Positions 1 through 6,929 of a stretch of DNA of 28,948 nt are shown here, piece by piece (position 1 is the first letter of the stretch; the number at the start of each line of letters is the position of its first letter). The stretch is from UCB3 sp964415605 (GTDB lineage: Bacteria; Chloroflexota; Anaerolineae; Epilineales; Epilineaceae): the NCBI GenBank assembly GCA_964415605.1, contig CAYQBA010000036.1, positions 1-28,948 of the forward strand, in the 5' to 3' direction. The notes below the pieces were generated by a model, which was not told where the DNA came from, ran no database searches, and was given only the letters and a program-made list of their open reading frames with translations. A program made the position numbers and the translations under genes.

Positions 1-761
1 CCCATGCGCGCGCCGGCCCCGGCCGTCGCCGCCCACACGGCCGCGGCGAGCGCGACGGCCGTCACCGCCCAGGCGGCGTAGACCACCACGGCGGCGTCGG
101 CCTGCTTGACCGCGATGCCGTAGGCAGCCCACGCGATGACCAGCGGATAGGCCGCGTCGGCATGCCGCCGCGCCATGGTCAGCGCCAGCCCCGCCGCAAC
201 CGCCAGGAGGATGGCGGCCCAGGTGGTCTCGGAGAACGGGGCGCCGCGCCAGCCGAGGTGGTAGAGCACGATGCTGGTGTTGGCGATGGTGGCAACGCTG
301 ATCCAGCCGAGGTAGACGCTGAACGGCAGGCGGGCGCACCACCGCTCGCCGGCGGAGCGGGCGGGGCGGACCCCGGTGCCCAGCCGGAGATAGGTGACGA
401 CGAGGCTCCCGAGGAGCACCAGCATGATGGCCAGCGACGCGGGGATCCACAGGTTGTGCCACGCGACGAGCCATACGGCGTTGGCCGCGCACCCGAGCAG
501 CACGGGGCCGTCCAGCCGGCGCACCGCCGGGTCCGACCGCTGTGCCGGCATGGCCTGCCACACGGCGAAGGCGATGAGGCCGACGTAGATCACGCTCCAG
601 ATCGCGAACACGTACCCGGCCGGCGTGAACCGCACGGGGTACATGTCGGATACGGCGGCGGTGTCGCGCCCGGCGAGGGGAAGCGCGACGGCGAGCACGT
701 TCATGGCGATGGCGCCGGCGATGCCGAGCACGACGGCCGCGGCGCGCGCGGTGGTGGTCAT
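1..761 (-). CDS. TspO/MBR-like tryptophan-rich integral membrane protein (3' end cut by window)
   Basis: The reading frame opens with ATG at 761 and runs off the window edge without a stop, giving at least 253 residues. The protein is very hydrophobic with about seven to eight predicted membrane helices. It contains the stretch FTPAGYVFAIWSVIYVGL (residues 45-62), typical of the long bacterial tryptophan-rich sensory/TspO-like proteins, plus several further Trp residues. TspO relatives bind tetrapyrroles or hydrophobic ligands; a function for this long variant is not established. The ATG overlaps the TGA of the upstream nucleotidyltransferase gene as ATGA, and an AGGAG lies about 8 bases upstream inside that gene, so coupled translation is likely. 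The family call is from sequence pattern only. Confidence 0.8.
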   Translation of the reverse strand, partial: MTTTARAAAVVLGIAGAIAMNVLAVALPLAGRDTAAVSDMYPVRFTPAGYVFAIWSVIYVGLIAFAVWQAMPAQRSDPAVRRLDGPVLLGCAANAVWLVAWHNLWIPASLAIMLVLLGSLVVTYLRLGTGVRPARSAGERWCARLPFSVYLGWISVATIANTSIVLYHLGWRGAPFSETTWAAILLAVAAGLALTMARRHADAAYPLVIAWAAYGIAVKQADAAVVVYAAWAVTAVALAAAVWAATAGAGARM

Positions 762-1582
762 ATCAGCTGCTCCTGTGAGTCCCCGTGAGTGGATGCGGCC
801 GCCACGCCGTCGGCCATCTGCCCGCCCAGCCCGTCCAGCACCTCGCCCAGCCAGGCCTCGGCCTCGGCGATGTTGCGCGTCAGGGCCTCGGGGCTGCCGG
901 ACAGGTGCAGCCGTGTCAGGCGCGCCACGACGTCGGCCGGCAGGTCGTGCGGCAGGTAGCGGGCGCCGAAGTCGAAGCGCAGCGGGTCGTGGCGCATCCG
1001 CAGCGTCTCGATGAGCGGCCTCAGCACGTAGCTCTGGTACGACGTCGCCGCGTCGATCCAGTTGCCGCGCAGCGCCTCCTTGCGGGCGAGCGGCGTGAAT
1101 AGGGCGTACATCCGGCGGAGCGTCTCGAGGCGCCGCGCGATCTTGTCGCGATACACCGCCGGGTCGGCGGGCGCGGGCCGGAGCACGCCGTCGCGGTCGA
1201 AGAGCACGACGGGCGCGCCGTGGCGGGTGGGCTCCATGAACTCGGCGACGAACGGCGCCCGCATGACCAGGAAGTCCAGCATGTGGAACGCGTCGGCGTC
1301 GCGCAGGCGGTAGAACGCCTGCGGGCTGCCGTGCCATGTCGGCATGGGCAGCCGGAAGCGCGTGTGGATGGGCGAGAGGCGCTCGAGCGCGGCCTCGACG
1401 GCGGCGAAGACGTCTTCCTCGCGGTCCTCGGGCGCCAGGCACTGCAGGTCGACGTCGGACCAGGCATCGTGGCGGCCAAACGACTGGCTGCCGCCGAGCC
1501 AGGCGGCGGTGACGTACGGCAGGTCCGCGAGCGCGGCGTGCACGGTGTCGATGATATGCTGACGGGTGACGGTCGCGGTCAT
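758..1582 (-). CDS. Nucleotidyltransferase-domain protein (MNT/aminoglycoside nucleotidyltransferase-like)
   Basis: The product is 274 aa. The N-terminal domain carries the pol-beta superfamily signature: GGS at residues 30-32 followed by WSDVDL with acidic residues D43 and D45, and a probable third carboxylate at D103 in HMLDFLVM. The C-terminal half (about 130-265) is helical, as in stand-alone nucleotidyltransferases that modify a small molecule or a protein. The substrate cannot be read from the sequence. The frame extends upstream to 1720, but I chose ATG 1582 because CAGGAG sits about 9 bases before it and the upstream residues look non-coding. The gene is followed by the TspO-like gene with a 4-base overlap, so the two are probably one operon. 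No antitoxin-like HEPN partner is adjacent. Confidence 0.82.
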   Translation of the reverse strand: MTATVTRQHIIDTVHAALADLPYVTAAWLGGSQSFGRHDAWSDVDLQCLAPEDREEDVFAAVEAALERLSPIHTRFRLPMPTWHGSPQAFYRLRDADAFHMLDFLVMRAPFVAEFMEPTRHGAPVVLFDRDGVLRPAPADPAVYRDKIARRLETLRRMYALFTPLARKEALRGNWIDAATSYQSYVLRPLIETLRMRHDPLRFDFGARYLPHDLPADVVARLTRLHLSGSPEALTRNIAEAEAWLGEVLDGLGGQMADGVAAASTHGDSQEQLI

Positions 1583-1729
1583 GACGGCGGGCTCCTGGTG
1601 CGGGATGGTCGACGAGATCATGACGCCGCGGTGGGCGCGAGCGTGACCGGCGGGCGACGCGGCGGGCGCTTCGACGTCCCTGGCGTCGGGGCGCTCCTCC
1701 CCCCGCGCCAAGCGGTGCACCGAGGCCGG

Positions 1730-2446
1730 TCAACCATCTTCAGCCGGCCCGGAGCCGCTGAGGACGTCCGCCGCCCGGACCGCCGGCACGGCGGACAGCG
1801 CCTGGCGCAGGGCGGTGTGCGCATCGCGCAGGCCGGGCTCGTCGCCGGCGTTGAGGGCGGCGTTGTACGCCGCGGCGGCTTCGAGTGCGGCGTCGGCGAT
1901 CATCCGCAGGTCGGCGTGCACGGCCTCGGCCTCGGCGGGCACCGCGGTGTACGCGGCGATCTCGGCGGCCTTGGCGTTGATGAGCCCGACGGCCACGCCA
2001 AGCCCGATCTTGTAGTGCATGTCGGCCAGCAGGCCGGGGTTCTGGTCGAGATCGGCCATGCCCTGGTCGAGGACAGCCGCCTGCTCCGCGAAGACGTCGA
2101 GGCCGTCGACGGCCCACGGGACGTAGGTGGCGAGCGACGGCGCTTCGGTGGCGACCGGGGCGGCGGGCGCGGCGGCCGTGCCGGGGGCGGCGGCGTCGAT
2201 GGGCGTCACGGGTCCCGTCCCGCTGGACTCGAGCTGGAGCGCGGCGGGCACGCCGTCCGTGGCGCCGGGCAGCACGCGGTCGGCGGTGGGGGTGGCGCAA
2301 GCGGCGAAGGTGAGCGGTGATGCGATGGCGATGGCGAGCGGCACGGCGAGGCCGACGGCGAAGCGGGCGGGTGCGCATGGCGGGCGGCGAGCGCGCCGAT
2401 CGCGCGCACGGAGATCATGCGATCGCGCCTCGAGATCGTGGGACAT
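1730..2446 (-). CDS. Putative secreted or lipid-anchored protein of unknown function
   Basis: I do not recognise this family. The product is 238 aa. It has a long basic N-region (about 28 residues), then a hydrophobic stretch ending in LTFAAC with Cys at residue 50, which resembles a lipobox although Phe at -3 is not ideal. An Ala/Pro/Thr-rich linker (about 55-105) follows, then an Ala-rich helical domain (about 110-235) that looks like a small helical bundle. The frame could start upstream at 2554, but ATG 2446 is preceded by GGAAG at a good distance and the upstream residues are Arg/Pro-rich and non-coding in appearance. The gene lies 147 bases upstream of the nucleotidyltransferase gene on the same strand, so co-transcription is possible. 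Confidence 0.6.
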   Translation of the reverse strand: MSHDLEARSHDLRARDRRARRPPCAPARFAVGLAVPLAIAIASPLTFAACATPTADRVLPGATDGVPAALQLESSGTGPVTPIDAAAPGTAAAPAAPVATEAPSLATYVPWAVDGLDVFAEQAAVLDQGMADLDQNPGLLADMHYKIGLGVAVGLINAKAAEIAAYTAVPAEAEAVHADLRMIADAALEAAAAYNAALNAGDEPGLRDAHTALRQALSAVPAVRAADVLSGSGPAEDG

Positions 2447-2770
2447 CGGGATCTTCCTTCTGGGGCCGGGATTGGGCGGGCGCCGGGATCTGACGGGACC
2501 AACCGGGCGCCGCCGTTGGCGTCGGGCGTCAATTGTAACGGCATCCCGCGCCACGGTCGCGTCGGGACAGGGTATGGTCGGCCTGGCAGGCTGGGCCGGC
2601 CGGACTGGTTGCGGGCGCGTTCACCGAGGGTTATCCATTTCGCCGGAGCGTGCACACGGCGGGCCGTCTGAGGAATCGATCCACGCGGTGGCGTGGCGAC
2701 GTCGGCCATCCTGACGGGGTTTGGGCTGTCCGTGGACGACATCCTGGACGCGGATTGACGAAGCCGGCGA
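2447..2770. other. Intergenic region, 324 bases, possible minus-strand promoter
   Basis: No convincing gene. This stretch contains some of the less GC-rich sequence in the area. On the minus strand TACAAT (2537 down to 2532) could be a -10 box for the gene starting at 2446, but no good -35 stands at the usual spacing, so it is weak. A 21-codon GTG-started frame on the plus strand (2693-2758) is too short to support. Confidence 0.3.
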
Positions 2771-3547
2771 TCACCCCCGCAGCGTCTCCGCCAGACCCGC
2801 TCCGTCCCCCCTGCCAAGCAGCGTGCGCAACACCGCCAGCTCGGCGACGCTGGCCGTGCCGATGAAGACGACGGGGGCCAGCGACGTCGCCTCGCCGCGC
2901 GCCGCGAGCACGCCGACGGCGCAGAGGATGCCGGCGCCGAGCGCCACGAAGCAGACGAGCAGCAAGGGAGCGACGCAGTGGCTCCACGCCCGTCCGCGCC
3001 GCAGGCCTAGCCCGGTCGCCAGCGCCGCCGGCAGCACGAACGCCAGGTCCAGCACGTACACCGGGTTCGTGATGAGCCCGGACTCGTTCAAGCTGGCCGG
3101 GAGCGTGCCGGCCACGAGTGACGGGACGATCTCCGACAGCCACAGCAGCGCGAACAACGCTCCGATGGCCACGAGGACGCCGGCGGCGGCACGGTGGCCA
3201 TGCGGCGCCAGCGCCGCCTTCACGCGCTCCGGGTCGAGGCTGAGCAGCCCGCCCACGAGGGTGTACAGCGAGAGGCCGAGCACGGCGACGTACGGCAGGA
3301 ACAACGGGCCGTAGTGCAGCGCGAAGGCGTAGATGGCGTAGGTGTAGACGCTATAGCCGAGCACACCGAGCCAGATCAGGTATGCGCGCAGCGAGCCCCG
3401 GCGGGCCCGCCAGGCGCAGGCCAGCAGGAGGGGATACAGGCCGAGGTTGGCGATGTCCTGCCCGACGCCCTGGGCCGCCCAGTTGGCGGTCTCGCGGGCG
3501 TAGGCGGCATCGGTCAAGATCCCGGCGAGGCTGGCGGCGATGGCCAC
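2771..3547 (-). CDS. Polytopic membrane protein of unknown function, 5' end likely frameshifted
   Basis: The open frame from GTG 3547 gives 258 aa with about six to seven hydrophobic helices and short charged loops. The stretch LPYVAVLGLSLYTLVGGLL (about residues 84-102) resembles an uncharacterised integral membrane family I associate with Actinobacteria and Chloroflexota. GTG 3547 has no ribosome binding site and starts inside the first hydrophobic segment. The natural start is more likely ATG 3623, which has AGGAG about 9 bases upstream and encodes MTLSARHAADTRAVAPWLW in another frame. Removing one G from the GG at 3556-3557 joins the two parts into a continuous first helix (SVLALVAIAASLAG) and a 283-aa protein. 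Either a sequencing indel or a real inactivating mutation explains this. No function can be assigned. Confidence 0.7.
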   Translation of the reverse strand: MAIAASLAGILTDAAYARETANWAAQGVGQDIANLGLYPLLLACAWRARRGSLRAYLIWLGVLGYSVYTYAIYAFALHYGPLFLPYVAVLGLSLYTLVGGLLSLDPERVKAALAPHGHRAAAGVLVAIGALFALLWLSEIVPSLVAGTLPASLNESGLITNPVYVLDLAFVLPAALATGLGLRRGRAWSHCVAPLLLVCFVALGAGILCAVGVLAARGEATSLAPVVFIGTASVAELAVLRTLLGRGDGAGLAETLRG

Positions 3548-3623
3548 GAGCGCCAGGCACCGAGAGCCACAGCCACGGGGCGACGGCGCGCGTATCGGCG
3601 GCGTGGCGGGCGGAGAGGGTCAT
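3548..3623 (-). other. Out-of-frame 5' portion of the 2771-3547 membrane gene
   Basis: ATG 3623 with AGGAG upstream opens a frame whose first 22 codons read like a membrane-protein N-terminus (MTLSARHAAD...APWLWLSV). The frame then turns into Arg-rich nonsense at the GG of 3556-3557. One fewer base there restores the frame of the downstream gene. The ATG also overlaps the TGA of the preceding small ORF as ATGA, the coupling seen elsewhere in this window, which supports 3623 as the true start. Confidence 0.7.
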
Positions 3624-3793
3624 GTCGGCCGCTCCTGGATGTCGGGCGGGACGAGGGCGCGTGGCGCGGGGTAGGCGTCTGGCGGGCAAGCGATGTGGGC
3701 GAGGATGCCGCGCGCTTCGTCGAGCGCGAGCAGCCGGTGGCGCGTATCGACCTCGTCCGGCGTGACGACGTTCCAGGGCGCGCGCGCTTGCAT
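3620..3793 (-). CDS. Small hypothetical protein (57 aa) upstream of membrane gene
   Basis: I do not recognise this protein. From ATG 3793 it reads 57 residues with a balanced composition (for example VVTPDEVDTRHRLLALDEAR) unlike the Arg/Pro-rich noise of other frames here. It ends in TGA overlapping ATG 3623 of the membrane gene. No Shine-Dalgarno is visible before ATG 3793. A TGCTATCGT sequence just upstream (minus strand, 3812 to 3804) could be an extended -10 that would give a nearly leaderless transcript; this is speculative. The frame continues upstream to 3901, but those codons look non-coding. Coding status is probable rather than certain. Confidence 0.45.
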   Translation of the reverse strand: MQARAPWNVVTPDEVDTRHRLLALDEARGILAHIACPPDAYPAPRALVPPDIQERPT

Positions 3794-3977
3794 GGCGAAC
3801 GGGACGATAGCACGGGCGCGGTGGGCCGGCGAACGGCCGGCGCGCGGCGTCGGAGGATGGGTAAAGCGGCGTCGGCGTCGGGTCGTGGCGCACCGCGCCA
3901 TGCGGCGGAGGGTTTCACCGCACCGAAGCCTGGCGCGAAGCGCCGCACGGCGATTGGGTCAAGGGTGGCGTGCGCGT

Positions 3978-4007
3978 TTGACACTTGTCGCGCTGTCCTC
4001 CCATAAT
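3978..4007 (+). promoter_or_regulatory. Sigma70-type promoter for the 4054 gene
   Basis: TTGACA (3978-3983) matches the -35 consensus perfectly. It is followed after 18 bases by CATAAT (4002-4007), five of six matches to the -10 consensus. Transcription would start near 4014, leaving a leader of about 40 bases before ATG 4054. In such GC-rich DNA this pairing is unlikely to be chance. Confidence 0.75.
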
Positions 4008-4053
4008 CGCCATAGGTTTCGTTCTCACCTGCGGACTTCGGCACCCATCAGAC

Positions 4054-6186
4054 ATGGCCCAAATCCAGCTGACCAACGACGATCGCAAGCGCCTGATCGA
4101 GATTCTCATCTCGACGGGCCGGCTCGACACGGGGCTGGAACGCCAGAACTTCCTCGAAGATGCGGGCTTGAGGTCTTTCGCCTCGAAGATCGACGACCTG
4201 ACCGGCTCCACCGAGTCGTTCACGCGCGCGATGGTTCGCACGCTGCAGCAAGCCGGAACCATGCCTGAAACGGGCGAGCCAGCCTTGACGCTCCTCCTGC
4301 GCGAGCTGCGCAACGTGATCCAAGGTCAAGAGGATCTGCTTGCGTTCGTTGACGAGATTCTTGCCAGACCCGCGGCGTCAGCCACGGCCCCAGTGAACAC
4401 CGCGGCGAACGCGAACCCCGCTTGGCATCGCCCCATGCGCCGTCCCTTCATGCCGCCGAAAGTCGCCGCAGCGGGGGTGGTCGTGGTTGTCGTCGTCGCG
4501 GCGATGTTGATTCAGCGAAGGAACCACCCGGCGCCGATCCCTGACCCGCCCGGCAACGCCACGGCGATGACCGCAACACCAGACCCGGCGATTTCGATCA
4601 CGGCGACTACCCTCCCAACGGTGCCACATGGTCCCACGGAGGCCACCACGGACACCAGCGAAGGCAACGCGGCATCCAGCAGCAAGCGGGGCATGTTCAG
4701 CGTCTTGCCTGCCGTCGTGGAGGCAGGCGCCGTCACGCTGCTCACCTTCAGCTGGGAGGCCCCGGGGGCAACGGACGTCATCATCTACGAACAGCGGGCC
4801 GACACTTCACGAGACGACGAACCCGTGGCGGTGATCAGAACCCGTGAACAGGACAGGCTAGCACGCCACACGCTGCGCGACACGAGCGATGGCGCTGAAC
4901 GCGTCTTCCAGCTCGTCGCGGTCGTGGACAACGTGCCAGTCCATATCGGAACGACGTCCGTGCGCGCTGATCGCAACCCGTGCCTGGCGCCGGCCGGCCT
5001 GCAGACCTATCTCGATCCGGGGGCCACGGAACCTGACCAAGTGCTCAGGCTCAACGACCCGTGCATCCCCATCATCCCATCCGGTGAGATGCTTCAGGTC
5101 TACACGATCTATGGCACGTACCGATGGGTGCAACGCAGTCGCCTGCGATGCGAGGACGCCGCTGAGGCCGCCCTGTCCCGCCTCGCGCCCTTGCCGAAAG
5201 CGGGCCCCACACCCACGCCCGCCAACGTCTCCACGGCGCCCGCGAAGCGCAAGCTCGGCGTGGTCCATCTGGGAGGCAATCATGGCAACATACGGCAGTT
5301 CGTCGAGCAGAATCAACCCGCCGTCGTGGTGCTGTACGGAAGCCTGCCGCAGTCAAAGCGGATCAAGCAAGCATCGCCGGAGACGATCGTCGTCGGGCGG
5401 ATCGTCGAAGACACGCAAGACATCGGAATCGGTGCCGCCGCTTACGTGACCTCCCATCTCGACACCTACCTCCAGAATCCCGACGTCGACTACTGGCAAG
5501 GCTTCAACGAAGGGTTCGCCGAGCGGGAGGAGATGGCTGCCTATGCCGAGTTCGAGGCCGAGCGAGCCTCGATCATGGCTCAACACGGCCTGAAGGTTGG
5601 CATCGGCGCGTTCGCGAGCGGCAGGCCGGATATCGAGGCTTTCGAGTCGTTTGTGCCGGCGCTTGAGGCCGCCGCACGCCACGACGGCGTCCTTTTGTTG
5701 CACGAGTACAGCTCGCCGTGGATGTGGTGGCTCACCGGCGCGTTCCAGTGGCAAGACGGTGCGCCTCAATACAGCCTGGCTGGACCAGGTGACCGTCTCG
5801 AAGGGTGGACAACCTTGCGGTACCGCAAGCTCTACCGGGAGGTCATGGAGCCCCACGGACTGGCCGACCTCCCGTTGATCATCTCGGAGACCGGTATCGA
5901 CGACACGATCCCGCGTCCGGGACCTCGCGGCAAGGGCTGGCGCGACCTCACGCAGTGGTGGCTCAGCCTTGATGGCCTGAGTGATCCGATCACCTACTGG
6001 CGTGACTCGCGCGAGCGGAGTCCAGAGCACTACTATGCCGAGCAGTTGCTGTGGTACGAAGCGCAGCTGCAGGATGACCCCTATGTCCTGGGCGCCGCGA
6101 TCTTCGCGTTCGACTGCCAGGCCGACAGTCTGTGGTGTTCATTCGCCATCGAGAACTCGGCGGTGCCGGAGCGCTTGTATCGCTGA
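4054..6186 (+). CDS. EAD-like / transmembrane / Ig-like / glycosidase-like TIM-barrel fusion protein
   Basis: The product is 710 aa. Residues 1-105 form a compact helical domain with the layout of effector-associated domains (RKRLIEIL...FLEDAGL...IDDLTG...FTRAMVRTLQQAG...ALTLLLRELR). It is closest to what I recall as the EAD8 type; the subtype is uncertain. A single membrane span lies at about 137-155, then a Thr/Pro linker, a beta-rich Ig-like region (214-305) and a Cys-containing segment (310-366). Residues 400-705 look like a clan GH-A glycosidase barrel: YWQGFNEG with candidate acid/base E486, LHEY at 549-552, and ISETG with candidate nucleophile E612. EADs are adaptor domains of bacterial conflict systems (established knowledge). 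The EAD is probably cytosolic and the barrel outside. ATG 4054 lacks a clear Shine-Dalgarno; the only in-frame alternative upstream is a TTG. Base composition is less GC-extreme than in its neighbours, suggesting transfer. Confidence 0.8.
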   Translation: MAQIQLTNDDRKRLIEILISTGRLDTGLERQNFLEDAGLRSFASKIDDLTGSTESFTRAMVRTLQQAGTMPETGEPALTLLLRELRNVIQGQEDLLAFVDEILARPAASATAPVNTAANANPAWHRPMRRPFMPPKVAAAGVVVVVVVAAMLIQRRNHPAPIPDPPGNATAMTATPDPAISITATTLPTVPHGPTEATTDTSEGNAASSSKRGMFSVLPAVVEAGAVTLLTFSWEAPGATDVIIYEQRADTSRDDEPVAVIRTREQDRLARHTLRDTSDGAERVFQLVAVVDNVPVHIGTTSVRADRNPCLAPAGLQTYLDPGATEPDQVLRLNDPCIPIIPSGEMLQVYTIYGTYRWVQRSRLRCEDAAEAALSRLAPLPKAGPTPTPANVSTAPAKRKLGVVHLGGNHGNIRQFVEQNQPAVVVLYGSLPQSKRIKQASPETIVVGRIVEDTQDIGIGAAAYVTSHLDTYLQNPDVDYWQGFNEGFAEREEMAAYAEFEAERASIMAQHGLKVGIGAFASGRPDIEAFESFVPALEAAARHDGVLLLHEYSSPWMWWLTGAFQWQDGAPQYSLAGPGDRLEGWTTLRYRKLYREVMEPHGLADLPLIISETGIDDTIPRPGPRGKGWRDLTQWWLSLDGLSDPITYWRDSRERSPEHYYAEQLLWYEAQLQDDPYVLGAAIFAFDCQADSLWCSFAIENSAVPERLYR

Positions 6187-6396
6187 CATGCGCGCAGGCG
6201 CCGGCCCGGGGCCTTGCCGAAACGCGTTGCGGTGGCGGACGGCGGCGTGCACGGGCTCGTTCTGGTGAAGCCCCCGGGTCCCGATCGGCCGGAAGCGCTG
6301 CGCGGCCCGGGGTCACGACCGGGGTCACACCAGGCCCTGGGCGGGCGTTGCCGATACCAAGGACAACTCCGTCGGCGTGTGGGTCATCGCCTGACG
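6187..6396. other. Intergenic region between convergent genes
   Basis: No gene is supported here. The region contains a short direct repeat of CCGGGGTCAC (two copies with a 12-base period, about 6308-6330). No clear intrinsic terminator hairpin was found for the genes ending at 6186 (plus) and 6397 (minus). Confidence 0.4.
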
Positions 6397-6705
6397 TCAG
6401 GCCTGTTCCGTCAACTCCGCCCGCCGCGCCGTCGCCGACGGCCCGAACCGCCGCTCCGACCGCGCCCGCCCCTTGGCCGCCTCGAGCGCCCGGTCGCGCG
6501 GGGGCGCCGCGGTGACGAGGTCGCCCAGCAGCTCGTGCGCCGCGTCCGCCACGCGGTCGACCGCGCGCTCGAACGCGGCCGCGTTGGTCCTGGACGGCCG
6601 GGTCGTCCCGCTGAGCTTGCGCACGAACTGCAGCGCCGCGGCGCGGACCTCGTCGTCGGTGGCCGGCGGCTCGAAGTTGAAGAGCGTCTTGATGTTGCGG
6701 CACAT
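6397..6705 (-). CDS. DUF2277 family protein
   Basis: The product is 102 aa and begins MCRNIKTLFNFEPPATDDEV, the hallmark N-terminus of DUF2277. It continues with AALQFVRKLSGTTRPSRTN and ends with a basic helical tail; this is the usual length for the family. DUF2277 proteins are small, mostly helical and of unknown function, widespread in Actinobacteria, Chloroflexota and some Proteobacteria. ATG 6705 is chosen because the family begins at MCRN and AGGAG lies about 6 bases upstream, although the frame is open to 6822. The gene is divergent from the large operon starting at 6930 and stands alone. Confidence 0.93.
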   Translation of the reverse strand: MCRNIKTLFNFEPPATDDEVRAAALQFVRKLSGTTRPSRTNAAAFERAVDRVADAAHELLGDLVTAAPPRDRALEAAKGRARSERRFGPSATARRAELTEQA

Positions 6706-6917
6706 GGCGGTCTCCTGGCGTGTGTCGCGGCGGGCAGGTCGGCGAATGCCACAATGATAGGCCGTGGGCAACGTCCACGTCCACGGCTCCCTGGCGTGCC
6801 CGGCCCATCGCCGGCCTGACACGCCGCCGCCGAACCCGCCCTAACGCCCCGTCCACGCTTGCCGTTGTCCCCAACCGAGCCCACGCCCCGGTACCCCTCA
6901 TCCGCCACTGCTCCCCC

Positions 6918-6923
6918 AGGAGG
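6918..6923 (+). promoter_or_regulatory. Ribosome binding site AGGAGG fixing the start at 6930
   Basis: A full AGGAGG stands 6 bases before ATG 6930. It decides the start of a frame that is open for 70 further codons upstream (to 6720), none of which look coding. Confidence 0.85.
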
Positions 6924-6929
6924 CGCTCC

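Noticed and set aside
2693..2758. 21-codon GTG frame reading MATSAILTGFGLSVDDILDAD
   Set aside because: It looks protein-like but is too short, has no ribosome site and no partner; chance cannot be excluded.
6389..6402. 14-base perfect palindrome GCCTGACGTCAGGC at the end of the DUF2277 gene
   Set aside because: Palindromes of this size are expected by chance a few times in a GC-rich window of this length, and its position over a stop codon is not operator-like.
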